The notes below the pieces were generated by a model. It was given only the letters and a program-made list of their open reading frames with translations, had not been told where the DNA came from and searched no databases. 7,962 nt of DNA from Bacteroidales bacterium UBA5382 (GTDB taxonomy: Bacteria; Bacteroidota; Bacteroidia; Bacteroidales; Dysgonomonadaceae), in the NCBI GenBank assembly GCA_002409745.1, contig DHOU01000027.1, positions 57,775 through 65,736 on the forward strand. Direction: 5' to 3'. Position 1 is the stretch's first letter; every line of letters starts with the position of its first letter. Positions 1 to 6,382 of the stretch are shown piece by piece. The position numbers and the translations under genes were made by a program.

Positions 1-1261
1 CAGTCAGTTTTTTTATGAATATCTTGAAGATAAATATCTCGATCTTATTCAACAAACGCTTTATCGTGAAATAGGGGAAGGAACCATTCTCAACTATCGG
101 ATCCTTGTGGAAACCCAGAGCAATACTGCGGTGGAATTGCGTGGCGAATCGAAATATGTTGCAGGTAACAATGCGTTGCCGAAGAAAATTTCGGCAAAGG
201 TTCCCAGTCCTTTCGACCGGGTTGAAACGGCTGAGTTCGATTCGCAGATTAATAACAAGTATACTTTTGCGAACTTCTTTGAAGGTGAGAGCAACCGGTT
301 GGCGCGTACGGCCGCTGAAGCGGTCGCTGCAAATCCTGCCAAGACGGCTTTCAATCCTCTTTTTGTACACGGGCATTCGGGCGTGGGTAAAACGCACCTT
401 TGCCATGCTATCGGTTCGAAGATAAAACAACTCTATCCCGATAAGAAATTATTATATATTTCGGCTCATCTTTTTAAAGTACAGTTCACCGATGCCCGCC
501 GCTTTAATACGATTAATGATTTCATTAATTTTTACCAAAGCATTGATGTCCTCATTATCGATGATATACAGGAATTGTCGGGATTAGGCAAAACGCAAAA
601 TACCTTCTTCCATATCTTTAATCATTTGCATCAAAATAATAAGCAATTGGTGATGACGTCCGATTGCGCTCCGATGGATATGCAGGGAATGGAAGAACGG
701 TTATTGACCCGTTTCCGTTGGGGATTAACGACGCAACTCGACCGGCCGGACAAGGAACTTCGAAAGAAAATCCTGCAACAAAAAATATTAGCTGACGGGC
801 TATCTATTCCCGATAACGTGATAGAGTATATCGCCGAAAACGTGACGGAGAATGTACGCGATCTCGAAGGTATTGTCGTTTCTCTCATGGCGCATTCCAT
901 TATTAATAATCGCGATATCGATATGAGTCTCGCGCGTCGCGTATTGGAACAAAGTATTAAATTCGAGAAAAAACGCATCACTGTAGAGAAGATACAAGAC
1001 ACCGTGTCGGATTTCTTCAATGTAAAGAAAGATCTGATTCAGTCAAAATCACGTAAACGCGAAATCGTACAGGCGCGTCAGGTCACGATGTTTTTTATTA
1101 AAAAACACACCGAATTGTCGCTTTCCCAGATTGGCGTGCATGTCGGCAACCGTAATCATGCTACCGTATTGCATGCATGCAGTACCGTGAAAGATCTGGC
1201 GGAAGTCGACCGGGGATTCCGTTCGGATATCGAAGAGATTGAACGCCTTTTACAATCCTGA
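1..1261 (+). CDS. dnaA: Chromosomal replication initiator DnaA, 5'-truncated by the window edge
   Basis: DnaA is the AAA+ ATPase that binds DnaA boxes at oriC, opens the duplex and helps load the replicative helicase. The frame is open from base 2 to a TGA at 1259-1261, giving 419 codons; about 50 N-terminal codons should lie upstream. The first residues (SQFFYEYLEDKY) fit the end of domain I, so the GTG at 107 is an internal Val and not the start. Numbering from base 2, the linker runs to about residue 80. The AAA+ module follows, with Walker A GHSGVGKTH at 124-132, Walker B LIIDDIQE at 184-191, and RLLTRFRWG at 233-241 containing the box VII arginine finger (R237). The C-terminal DNA-binding domain has KSRKREIVQARQ (about 349-360) and the signature GNRNHATVLHAC (382-393). 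One oddity is Cys in place of the usual Arg in the TSDR motif (codon 665-667). The identification is secure; the truncation is only a window effect. Confidence 0.97.
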   Translation, partial: SQFFYEYLEDKYLDLIQQTLYREIGEGTILNYRILVETQSNTAVELRGESKYVAGNNALPKKISAKVPSPFDRVETAEFDSQINNKYTFANFFEGESNRLARTAAEAVAANPAKTAFNPLFVHGHSGVGKTHLCHAIGSKIKQLYPDKKLLYISAHLFKVQFTDARRFNTINDFINFYQSIDVLIIDDIQELSGLGKTQNTFFHIFNHLHQNNKQLVMTSDCAPMDMQGMEERLLTRFRWGLTTQLDRPDKELRKKILQQKILADGLSIPDNVIEYIAENVTENVRDLEGIVVSLMAHSIINNRDIDMSLARRVLEQSIKFEKKRITVEKIQDTVSDFFNVKKDLIQSKSRKREIVQARQVTMFFIKKHTELSLSQIGVHVGNRNHATVLHACSTVKDLAEVDRGFRSDIEEIERLLQS

Positions 1262-1318
1262 CGCTTCGCTTGCCGATTCCGGCTTTTACTCGTCACGCAA
1301 ACGTACTTGATATCTCCC

Positions 1319-1344
1319 ATTCTCTGCGCCATCAGCGAGAGAAT
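1319..1344 (+). other. Small inverted repeat in the gap between dnaA and the endonuclease gene
   Basis: ATTCTCT at 1319-1325 is the exact reverse complement of AGAGAAT at 1338-1344, separated by 12 bases that could add two G-C pairs with a bulge. There is no T tract after it, so it is not a convincing intrinsic terminator, and dnaA transcripts could continue into the next gene. It may be an mRNA structure in the leader of the endonuclease gene or chance. No TAnnTTTG promoter box is visible in 1262-1385. Confidence 0.25.
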
Positions 1345-1385
1345 CTCCGGTGCGGAACATAAAATCTCCTTCGAAATCATCGCAA

Positions 1386-2318
1386 ATGAATCGTTTAAAC
1401 CATAAGATTGCAATCCTCATTTTGTCCGTGTGGGGAATGTCCCTGTTGCAGGCATATGCACAGGTACCCGGCGGCTATTACAAGATGGCCGAGGGAAAGA
1501 AAGGGCATATACTGAAAACGGCCTTATTTCATAGTATAAAAAATCCCCGGGTTATTTCTTATTCCGCCTTATGGAATGCTTTTAAAAGGACGGATATGCG
1601 CCCGGACGGCAGGGTGTGGGATATCTATTCGACGCAGGAAGGCGGAAAAGCGCCTTATTCTTTTGATTTCGATACGAACCGTTGCGGCCGATATCACCGC
1701 GAAGGTGACTGTTATAATCGCGAACATAGTGTCCCTAAGAGTTGGTTTAAAGAAGCGCCTCCCATGTTTTCCGATTTGTTTCACGTGTATCCTACGGATG
1801 GTTATGTCAACGGCCGGAGGGGCAACTTGCCGTATGGTGAGGTGGGTATCACTTCGTGGGTGTCGGCCAACGGTTCGAAGGTCGGGCAGAATACCTTCGG
1901 CGGTTATACGAAAAGAGTATTCGAACCCATTGATGAGTATAAAGGCGATCTGGCCCGTACGTATTTTTATATGGCGACCGCTTACGAAGATAAACTGTCC
2001 AATTGGAAATCCGATCAAATCGGGGGTAACCGTTACCCGGGTTTCAGTCAGTGGTCGTTGGAGCTGCTTCTCAAATGGCATCGGGAAGATCCGGTGAGTG
2101 AAAAAGAAATCTGCCGGAATGAAGCCGTTTACGCAATTCAGCAGAACCGTAATCCGTATATCGATTATCCCGAACTGGCCGAATATGTATGGGGCAAGCG
2201 GAAAGAACAATCGTTTTCTTTTTCCAAAGCCAAAAACGCGAAACCGCAACAAGGCGACCGCAGCACACGGCGGTGGCTAGATAAAATTCGTCAATCGATA
2301 AAAAATACAGTACAATGA
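1386..2318 (+). CDS. Secreted endonuclease I family nuclease (EndA/NucM/Vvn type)
   Basis: This is a metal-dependent, non-specific nuclease of the endonuclease I family, expected to act outside the cytoplasm, for example in degrading extracellular DNA or RNA. From the ATG at 1386 it has 310 residues. A signal peptide is clear: Asn-Arg-Leu-Asn-His-Lys, a hydrophobic stretch at about 8-21, and probable cleavage after AYA (residue 25). The frame also opens at a GTG at 1350, but that adds a polar extension in front of the signal peptide, so 1386 is preferred. The family core is intact: YNREHSVPKSWF at 110-121 (E113 and H114 match the metal-binding Glu and catalytic His of Vvn-type enzymes), DLFHVYPTDGYVNGRRGN at 130-147 (N147 fits the second metal ligand), GDLARTYFYMATAYED at 187-202, and NPYIDYPELAEYVWG at 256-270. 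The last 40 residues are basic and poorly conserved in appearance. Its stop overlaps the next start (ATGA), implying translational coupling. The family call is strong; the physiological role is inferred. Confidence 0.93.
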   Translation: MNRLNHKIAILILSVWGMSLLQAYAQVPGGYYKMAEGKKGHILKTALFHSIKNPRVISYSALWNAFKRTDMRPDGRVWDIYSTQEGGKAPYSFDFDTNRCGRYHREGDCYNREHSVPKSWFKEAPPMFSDLFHVYPTDGYVNGRRGNLPYGEVGITSWVSANGSKVGQNTFGGYTKRVFEPIDEYKGDLARTYFYMATAYEDKLSNWKSDQIGGNRYPGFSQWSLELLLKWHREDPVSEKEICRNEAVYAIQQNRNPYIDYPELAEYVWGKRKEQSFSFSKAKNAKPQQGDRSTRRWLDKIRQSIKNTVQ

Positions 2319-3562
2319 AACGACTGATCCTCTTATTGATTTATCTTATTTGTGTTGTTGGCGTGTGGGCTTCTTCGCCCCTGAAAATAGCCGTTATTAC
2401 CGACACTCATTATCTCTCCTCCGCGTTGTCTATCGGAGGTCCTGCACTCGAGGCCTATCAAAATGCCACGGGCCGGAATGTTGCCGATTTGCATGCCGTC
2501 TTCGATGAAGTGTTGACGGATATCGAGCGGGAGCAAACGGATATATTGCTTATTTGCGGAGATATCACCAACCACGGCGAGCGTCGCAGTCATTTGGATT
2601 TTATCGGCAAGATCCGCCCTCTTCAGAAAAAAGGCATGCGTGTCTTTGTCATCCCGGGGAATCATGATATCGCCGTTCCCGATGCAAAAGCCTATATCGG
2701 GAATGCGGCAACCGTTACGGAAAGCATTACGCCGGATGAATTCACCCAACTATATGCCTCTTTCGGTTACGCTTCTGCGCTGAAAAGGGATCCGGCTTCG
2801 CTGAGTTATCTGGCGGAAATCAATGAGCATACCTGGTTGCTATGTTTCGATACCAACCGTTACCGCGAGCATACCACTTCATCAATTACGTCGGGGCGAA
2901 TTCATCCCGAAACCTTACAATGGGCTTTCCGTATACTGGACGAAGCGAAACAAAAAGGCATTACCGTATTGGGGATGATGCACCACGGATTGGTGGAACA
3001 TATGCCTTATCAAGCAGTGTTTTTCGGAGATTATTTGGTGGACGGATGGCAAGATGCGGCGCAGCAGTTAGCCGATCGCGGATTGAAAGTCGTTTTTACC
3101 GGTCATTTTCACTCGAATGATGTCAGTTCGTTTACGTCTTCCGCTGGAAATACGCTGTACGATGTGGAAACGGCAAGCCTTTCGCAGTATCCGTTTGCCT
3201 ATCGTTTTGTGGAGCTTCATCAGAACCGGTTATCGATCGATACGCGCTTTGTCGATTCGATTCCGGGCAAGCCTTTCCTTCAAAAAGAATATAAGTCGAA
3301 GTTCGAAAAACTATCGCGTCGCGTGGCGGCAAACCGATTGAAGCAAATCGGCTTCCCGCTTCCTCAAGAGACTCTGGACGCATTGACGGAGTTGCTTGTG
3401 AAAATGGCCGTTGTACATGCCGCCGGCGATGAGAAAACGGATGCGGAAATAACGAAAGCGGTGGAAACGTTGCAGCATATTTTAGGCGGGGAAAACGCCG
3501 GTATCGAATCGTTCCAGATGGATTTTCCTCCCGCTGATAACCGATTGGATATTGCCTTATGA
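2315..3562 (+). CDS. Exported calcineurin-like metallophosphoesterase
   Basis: This is a binuclear-metal phosphoesterase of the calcineurin-like superfamily, 415 residues. Residues 1-20 form a signal peptide (KR, a hydrophobic core, and possible cleavage around WAS-S), so the enzyme should be periplasmic or otherwise exported. The metal-site motifs appear in the expected order: DTH at 30-32, GD at 82-83, GNHD at 115-118, MHHG at 222-225 and GHFH at 263-266. No ligand is missing, so it should be active. The region after about residue 315 is a mostly helical C-terminal extension that I do not recognise. The substrate cannot be read from sequence; cyclic nucleotides, phosphodiesters and phosphomonoesters are all possible in this superfamily. 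It starts inside the preceding nuclease's stop codon and ends inside the rnhB start codon, both as ATGA. The pairing with a secreted nuclease suggests, as inference only, that it could release phosphate from nucleotides produced outside the cell. Confidence 0.9.
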   Translation: MKRLILLLIYLICVVGVWASSPLKIAVITDTHYLSSALSIGGPALEAYQNATGRNVADLHAVFDEVLTDIEREQTDILLICGDITNHGERRSHLDFIGKIRPLQKKGMRVFVIPGNHDIAVPDAKAYIGNAATVTESITPDEFTQLYASFGYASALKRDPASLSYLAEINEHTWLLCFDTNRYREHTTSSITSGRIHPETLQWAFRILDEAKQKGITVLGMMHHGLVEHMPYQAVFFGDYLVDGWQDAAQQLADRGLKVVFTGHFHSNDVSSFTSSAGNTLYDVETASLSQYPFAYRFVELHQNRLSIDTRFVDSIPGKPFLQKEYKSKFEKLSRRVAANRLKQIGFPLPQETLDALTELLVKMAVVHAAGDEKTDAEITKAVETLQHILGGENAGIESFQMDFPPADNRLDIAL

Positions 3563-4206
3563 GCCGGGTAGCTAAATCACTTCCTCATCTGGCTTCCTGC
3601 ATGCGGGCCGGCTGTTTGGAAGCCGGCTGCGATGAAGCCGGACGAGGTTGTCTGGCGGGACCGGTTTTTGCTGCGGCCGTACTATTACCGGACGATTTTC
3701 ATTGCGAGACTTTAAATGACTCGAAGCAACTAACGGAAAAAGAAAGGAACTCTTTACGTTTGATGATTGAACAGGAGGCTTTGGCATTTGCCGTGGCCAC
3801 GTGTTCGCCCGAAGAGATCGACCGGCTCAACATCCTTTGGGCTTCGGTACGGGCCATGCACAAAGCCTTGGCGGCATTGTCGCTTCGTCCCGCCCATATT
3901 CTGGTCGACGGGAATCGGTTTCGTCCTTTTGAAGATATTCCCTACGCGTGTGTGGTAAAAGGCGACGGTAAGTATCGGTCTATTGCCGCCGCATCGGTTT
4001 TGGCTAAAACGTATCGCGATGAATATATGAAGAATCTTGCCGCCGAACATCCCGTTTACGGTTGGGAGAAAAATAAAGGTTACCCCACGCGAAGCCATCG
4101 ATTAGCGATTCAACAATACGGTATAACGGTGCATCATCGCAAGAGTTTTCGTTTACTGGAAGAGCCACCGGATTCAATTTGTAATAACTCGGGTGAACAA
4201 AATTAA
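3559..4206 (+). CDS. rnhB: Ribonuclease HII
   Basis: RNase HII cleaves the RNA strand of RNA/DNA hybrids and starts removal of single ribonucleotides embedded in DNA. The protein has 215 residues, normal for the family. All four catalytic acidic residues are visible: D25 and E26 in [10 protein letters not shown]117 in ILVDGNRF, and D136 in [17 protein letters not shown]. The GRG motif (28-30) that reads the 2'-OH is present, as is Y175 in KGYPTRSHR, the probable tyrosine that recognises the RNA-DNA junction. [11 protein letters not shown] at 53-63 is also typical. The first 17 residues precede the usual start of the fold, so a slightly later start is possible, but the ATGA overlap at 3559-3562 supports this one. 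It is the last gene of the coupled three-gene unit. No strong terminator follows; only a weak AT stem (about 4203-4221) overlaps its stop codon. Confidence 0.97.
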   Translation: MSRVAKSLPHLASCMRAGCLEAGCDEAGRGCLAGPVFAAAVLLPDDFHCETLNDSKQLTEKERNSLRLMIEQEALAFAVATCSPEEIDRLNILWASVRAMHKALAALSLRPAHILVDGNRFRPFEDIPYACVVKGDGKYRSIAAASVLAKTYRDEYMKNLAAEHPVYGWEKNKGYPTRSHRLAIQQYGITVHHRKSFRLLEEPPDSICNNSGEQN

Positions 4207-4231
4207 AAACAGGTTGTTTAATAAATGTAAA

Positions 4232-4262
4232 TTGAGGCGGATTCTGAAAAGCCTTATAAAAG
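4232..4262 (+). promoter_or_regulatory. Tentative promoter for the beta-barrel protein gene
   Basis: The 91-base gap before the beta-barrel gene should hold a promoter because that gene looks independently expressed. The best candidate I see is TTG at 4232-4234 as a -33 element, then TATAAAAG at 4255-4262 with a 20-base spacer. The spacing fits Bacteroidota promoters, but the -7 box has only TA and the final G of TAnnTTTG, so the match is poor. The remaining leader (4263-4297) is A-rich, as expected for a well-translated gene in this phylum. Confidence 0.2.
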
Positions 4263-4297
4263 AGTAAGAGATTTATTTAAACAAAACCACAATAGAA

Positions 4298-4843
4298 ATG
4301 AAAAAAATTTTATTAAGCACTATTATTGTTTTCGCATGTTCTTTAGGAATAGCGAATGCACAACTTCAAAAAGGGAGCACTTTGGTAGGAGGAAGTATTG
4401 GTCAAATCGATTTCGGAATCGGTAGTGGAAGTAAATTTAACATTGGCATTACCCCGCGTATCGGATACTTTATTCAAGATAACATCGCTCTTGGAGGAAA
4501 AGTCGATTTAGGGTATACCAGTCAAGAGAATAATGATACTTTTAACTATGGCTTGAATGCTTTCGGACGCTATTATTTTGGAGAAAATGAATTCGAAACA
4601 CTCCTCAAACAAGGACGTTGGTTCTTGGAAGCAGGTGCCGGTCTTGCCGGTCATACAGGAAATGAAGTCGGTTTTAATGTAAACTTCGGACCGGGATATG
4701 CTTATTTTCTTAGCGATAATGTAGCGGTTGAAGCTTTGTTGTTATATAATACGACATTAGGAAAAGGGAGCACGAATGGACTTGTTCTGAACGTCGGTTT
4801 CCAGATTTATTTCCCGACTTCTACTTATAAAAGTGCCCGATAA
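4298..4843 (+). CDS. Small outer-membrane beta-barrel protein
   Basis: This is a predicted outer-membrane beta-barrel of 181 residues. A signal peptide is clear: MKKILLSTIIVFACSLG, then cleavage after ANA-Q (residue 21/22). The mature part is rich in Gly, aromatic residues and alternating hydrophobic/polar stretches, such as IGITPRIGYFI, ALGGKVDLGYTS, YGLNAFGRYYFG, WFLEAGAGLAG, VNFGPGYAYFL and LVLNVGFQIYF. This fits about eight strands, as in OmpW/OmpX/PagP-sized or generic 'outer membrane protein beta-barrel domain' families. The last strand is followed by a short polar tail (PTSTYKSAR) and does not end on the terminal Phe common in proteobacterial porins. Its codons are more AT-rich (GGA, AAA and AAT frequent) than those of the flanking genes, which may reflect high expression or a different origin. 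It has its own leader and is followed by two hairpins, so it is probably monocistronic. The specific function is unknown. Confidence 0.85.
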   Translation: MKKILLSTIIVFACSLGIANAQLQKGSTLVGGSIGQIDFGIGSGSKFNIGITPRIGYFIQDNIALGGKVDLGYTSQENNDTFNYGLNAFGRYYFGENEFETLLKQGRWFLEAGAGLAGHTGNEVGFNVNFGPGYAYFLSDNVAVEALLLYNTTLGKGSTNGLVLNVGFQIYFPTSTYKSAR

Positions 4844-4850
4844 TATATGA

Positions 4851-4886
4851 TTTTATTTCCTGCTCGAAACAGCGGGGGAAATAAAA
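4851..4886 (+). other. Perfect 10-bp inverted repeat directly after the beta-barrel gene
   Basis: TTTTATTTCC at 4851-4860 and GGAAATAAAA at 4877-4886 are exact reverse complements. The 16-base interior can also pair GCT (4862-4864) with AGC (4871-4873). It begins 8 bases after the TAA stop. There is no T run after the right arm on either strand, so it is not a textbook intrinsic terminator. A 3'-end stabilising structure or processing barrier for the mRNA is an alternative role, by inference. Confidence 0.55.
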
Positions 4887-4931
4887 CGGTTCTTAACGGA
4901 ACAATTTGATTAAAAAATATAGGCGAAAGTG

Positions 4932-4970
4932 AAAGAAGATGACGTTGCAAACAACACATCTTCTTTTTTT
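4932..4970 (+). terminator. Intrinsic terminator shared by two convergent genes
   Basis: AAAGAAGATG at 4932-4941 pairs exactly with CATCTTCTTT at 4957-4966. The stem resumes inside as GTTG (4944-4947) with CAAC (4952-4955) around a CAAA loop, after a small asymmetric bulge. A run of seven T (4964-4970) follows on the plus strand, so it should end transcription of the beta-barrel gene. The minus-strand methyltransferase stop codon (4969-4971) lies inside the T tract. On the minus strand the same hairpin is followed by a weaker T-rich run, so it may act in both directions. Confidence 0.8.
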
Positions 4971-6291
4971 ATGACTCTTCAGCCGGAGCAGCACCTGAAG
5001 GTCGATGGTTTATCCGTAGTTTCGGCACTCTCTTTTCGGGATACCGCGCATTGATTTTCTTCTTGGGCTTTTCTTCATTGGATGCGCTTTGCGTAGAAGG
5101 CTTATAGGGCCTGGGCTTCGCTTTATCTTCACTTCTTGAACGGTCGTAGCGTTTACCCGCAAATAGTTCATAGTGGCGCATTTCGCATTCCAATGCCCCG
5201 TTGAAAAGAAAATAGCGCTTGGATGGCTTCAGCCCGATATGATCGAAACACTCTTTGCGGTAGCTCAGTATGTAAGCCGAATAACCGGTGAAGGCATGTT
5301 TGAGCCGTTCGCCGATCATCGAATAAAGTCCTTCCAAATCATCCGGTTTCATGCGTTCGCCGTAAGGCGGGTTGGTCATCAGCACGCCGGCGGGTTTCGG
5401 TGCCTCGGTATAGTTTTGAAAGGGTTTTGTTTCGAGATCGATATATTTTTTAAGTCCGGCGTTCGCAATGTTTTTGCCGGCAATAGCGATCATTTGGGAA
5501 GAAATATCGGATCCGATGATGCGAAAGTGGAAATCGCGCGAACCGGAATCGTCGTTATAAATGTCGCTGAAAAGCTCTTTGTCGAAATCGTTCCATTTCT
5601 CAAATGCAAATTGAGGGCGGTGAATGCCGGGAGGAATATTCAGCGCAATCATTGCGGCTTCGATTAATAGGGTGCCCGAGCCGCACATCGGATCGATAAA
5701 CGTGCTGTCCCCTTTCCAACCAGACTTCAGAATCATGCCGGCGGCAAGCACTTCGCTTAGCGGCGCCTCGCCCTGACCGATGCGGTAACCGCGTTTATGG
5801 AGCGACTCACCCGAACTGTCGAGCGAAAGCGTGCATTGGTTGTGAGCGATATGGATATTGAGCGCTATATCGGGGTTGGTTACGCTCACGGAAGGACGTT
5901 TGTGATATCGTTCCATAAACCAGTCGGCAATCGCATCTTTCACTTTATAAGCGACGAATTTCGAATGGCTGAAAATATGCGAATAAACAACGGCATCGAT
6001 AGCGAAAGTTTTGTCCAACGATAAATAGTGCTCCCAGTCTATTTTCTTTATCGCCTCATATACATCGTCGGGATTATCGGCTTTGAAGGAATGAATGGGT
6101 TTCAGGATGCGCAAAGCCGTCCGGCAATGCAGATTAGCCTTATACATCAAAGCCTTGTCGCCCGAAAAGGAAACCATTCGTTTGCCGATTTGCACCTCGT
6201 CCGCTCCCAGGTTGATCAATTCTTCCGCTAATACATCCTCTAATTCGGCCATGGTTTTGGCGATCATGGGAAATCGTTCTGTTGCTATCAT
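4969..6291 (-). CDS. rlmL: THUMP-domain class I SAM-dependent RNA methyltransferase, RlmL-like
   Basis: This is a probable 23S rRNA guanine-N2 methyltransferase related to the N-terminal (RlmL) half of E. coli RlmKL, which makes m2G2445; the target here is inferred from the family. It has 440 residues. An N-terminal ferredoxin-like part (about 8-65) and a THUMP domain (about 65-160) lead to the family hallmark LHKRGYR at 164-170. The Rossmann methyltransferase domain has the SAM-binding motif DPMCGSGTLLIEAAM at 200-214, an acidic motif II region IGSDIS at 259-264, and the catalytic TNPPYGER at 306-313. The RlmK half of the enterobacterial fusion is absent. The last 60 residues are a low-complexity Lys/Arg/Pro/Ser tail, possibly an RNA-binding extension. 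The ATG at 6291 is chosen because the -7 box lies just upstream; Met9 is an alternative start. It lies 91 bases downstream of the GHL10 gene but has its own promoter. The gene symbol is by similarity and less certain than the family. Confidence 0.9.
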   Translation of the reverse strand: MIATERFPMIAKTMAELEDVLAEELINLGADEVQIGKRMVSFSGDKALMYKANLHCRTALRILKPIHSFKADNPDDVYEAIKKIDWEHYLSLDKTFAIDAVVYSHIFSHSKFVAYKVKDAIADWFMERYHKRPSVSVTNPDIALNIHIAHNQCTLSLDSSGESLHKRGYRIGQGEAPLSEVLAAGMILKSGWKGDSTFIDPMCGSGTLLIEAAMIALNIPPGIHRPQFAFEKWNDFDKELFSDIYNDDSGSRDFHFRIIGSDISSQMIAIAGKNIANAGLKKYIDLETKPFQNYTEAPKPAGVLMTNPPYGERMKPDDLEGLYSMIGERLKHAFTGYSAYILSYRKECFDHIGLKPSKRYFLFNGALECEMRHYELFAGKRYDRSRSEDKAKPRPYKPSTQSASNEEKPKKKINARYPEKRVPKLRINHRPSGAAPAEES

Positions 6292-6317
6292 TTTATCTGC
6301 TTTACTGTTGGAAGCCG

Positions 6318-6325
6318 CAAAGATA
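6318..6325 (-). promoter_or_regulatory. Bacteroidota-type -7 box for the RNA methyltransferase gene
   Basis: On the minus strand this reads TATCTTTG, an exact match to the TAnnTTTG -7 consensus of Bacteroidota housekeeping promoters. Twenty-six bases separate it from the ATG at 6291, leaving a short leader. A TTTG-like -33 element is not evident at the expected 19-20 base spacing. A near copy of the box, TATCTTTA, lies just upstream at 6335-6342. Confidence 0.65.
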
Positions 6326-6382
6326 CACTTTTTCTAAAGATATGCATGAATGTTGGGTCGATATGTCGGTTCATTTATGCGA

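Noticed and set aside
107..1261. GTG at 107 as the start of a 384-residue DnaA.
   Set aside because: The frame is open back to base 2 and the residues before 107 match DnaA domain I, so the gene begins upstream of the window.
1350..1385. GTG at 1350 as the start of the nuclease.
   Set aside because: It would place a polar 12-residue extension before a complete signal peptide; the ATG at 1386 gives a normal exported protein.
1..1385. oriC next to dnaA.
   Set aside because: No TTATCCACA-like DnaA-box cluster was seen on either strand here or elsewhere in the window; an origin upstream of dnaA would be outside it.
1156..1413. 85-residue minus-strand ORF over the dnaA 3' end.
   Set aside because: More than a third lies antisense to conserved dnaA codons and no domain is recognisable; it competes with another minus frame over the same gap.
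1569..2252. 227-residue minus-strand ORF inside the nuclease gene.
   Set aside because: It lies wholly antisense to a clearly conserved nuclease domain; the long open frame is a codon-bias shadow.
4203..4221. AT stem-loop at the rnhB stop codon as the operon terminator.
   Set aside because: The stem is about 7 A-T-rich pairs with a bulge and a 3-base loop, without a proper T run.
5173..5667. 164-residue plus-strand ORF inside the methyltransferase gene.
   Set aside because: It is antisense to the conserved SAM-binding and NPPY motifs, so it is a shadow frame.
6344..6380. Inverted repeat GCATGAATG / CATTTATGC between the two minus-strand genes as a terminator for the GHL10 gene.
   Set aside because: On the transcribed minus strand one position is an A-C mismatch, the loop is 19 bases and no T tract follows; too weak to call.
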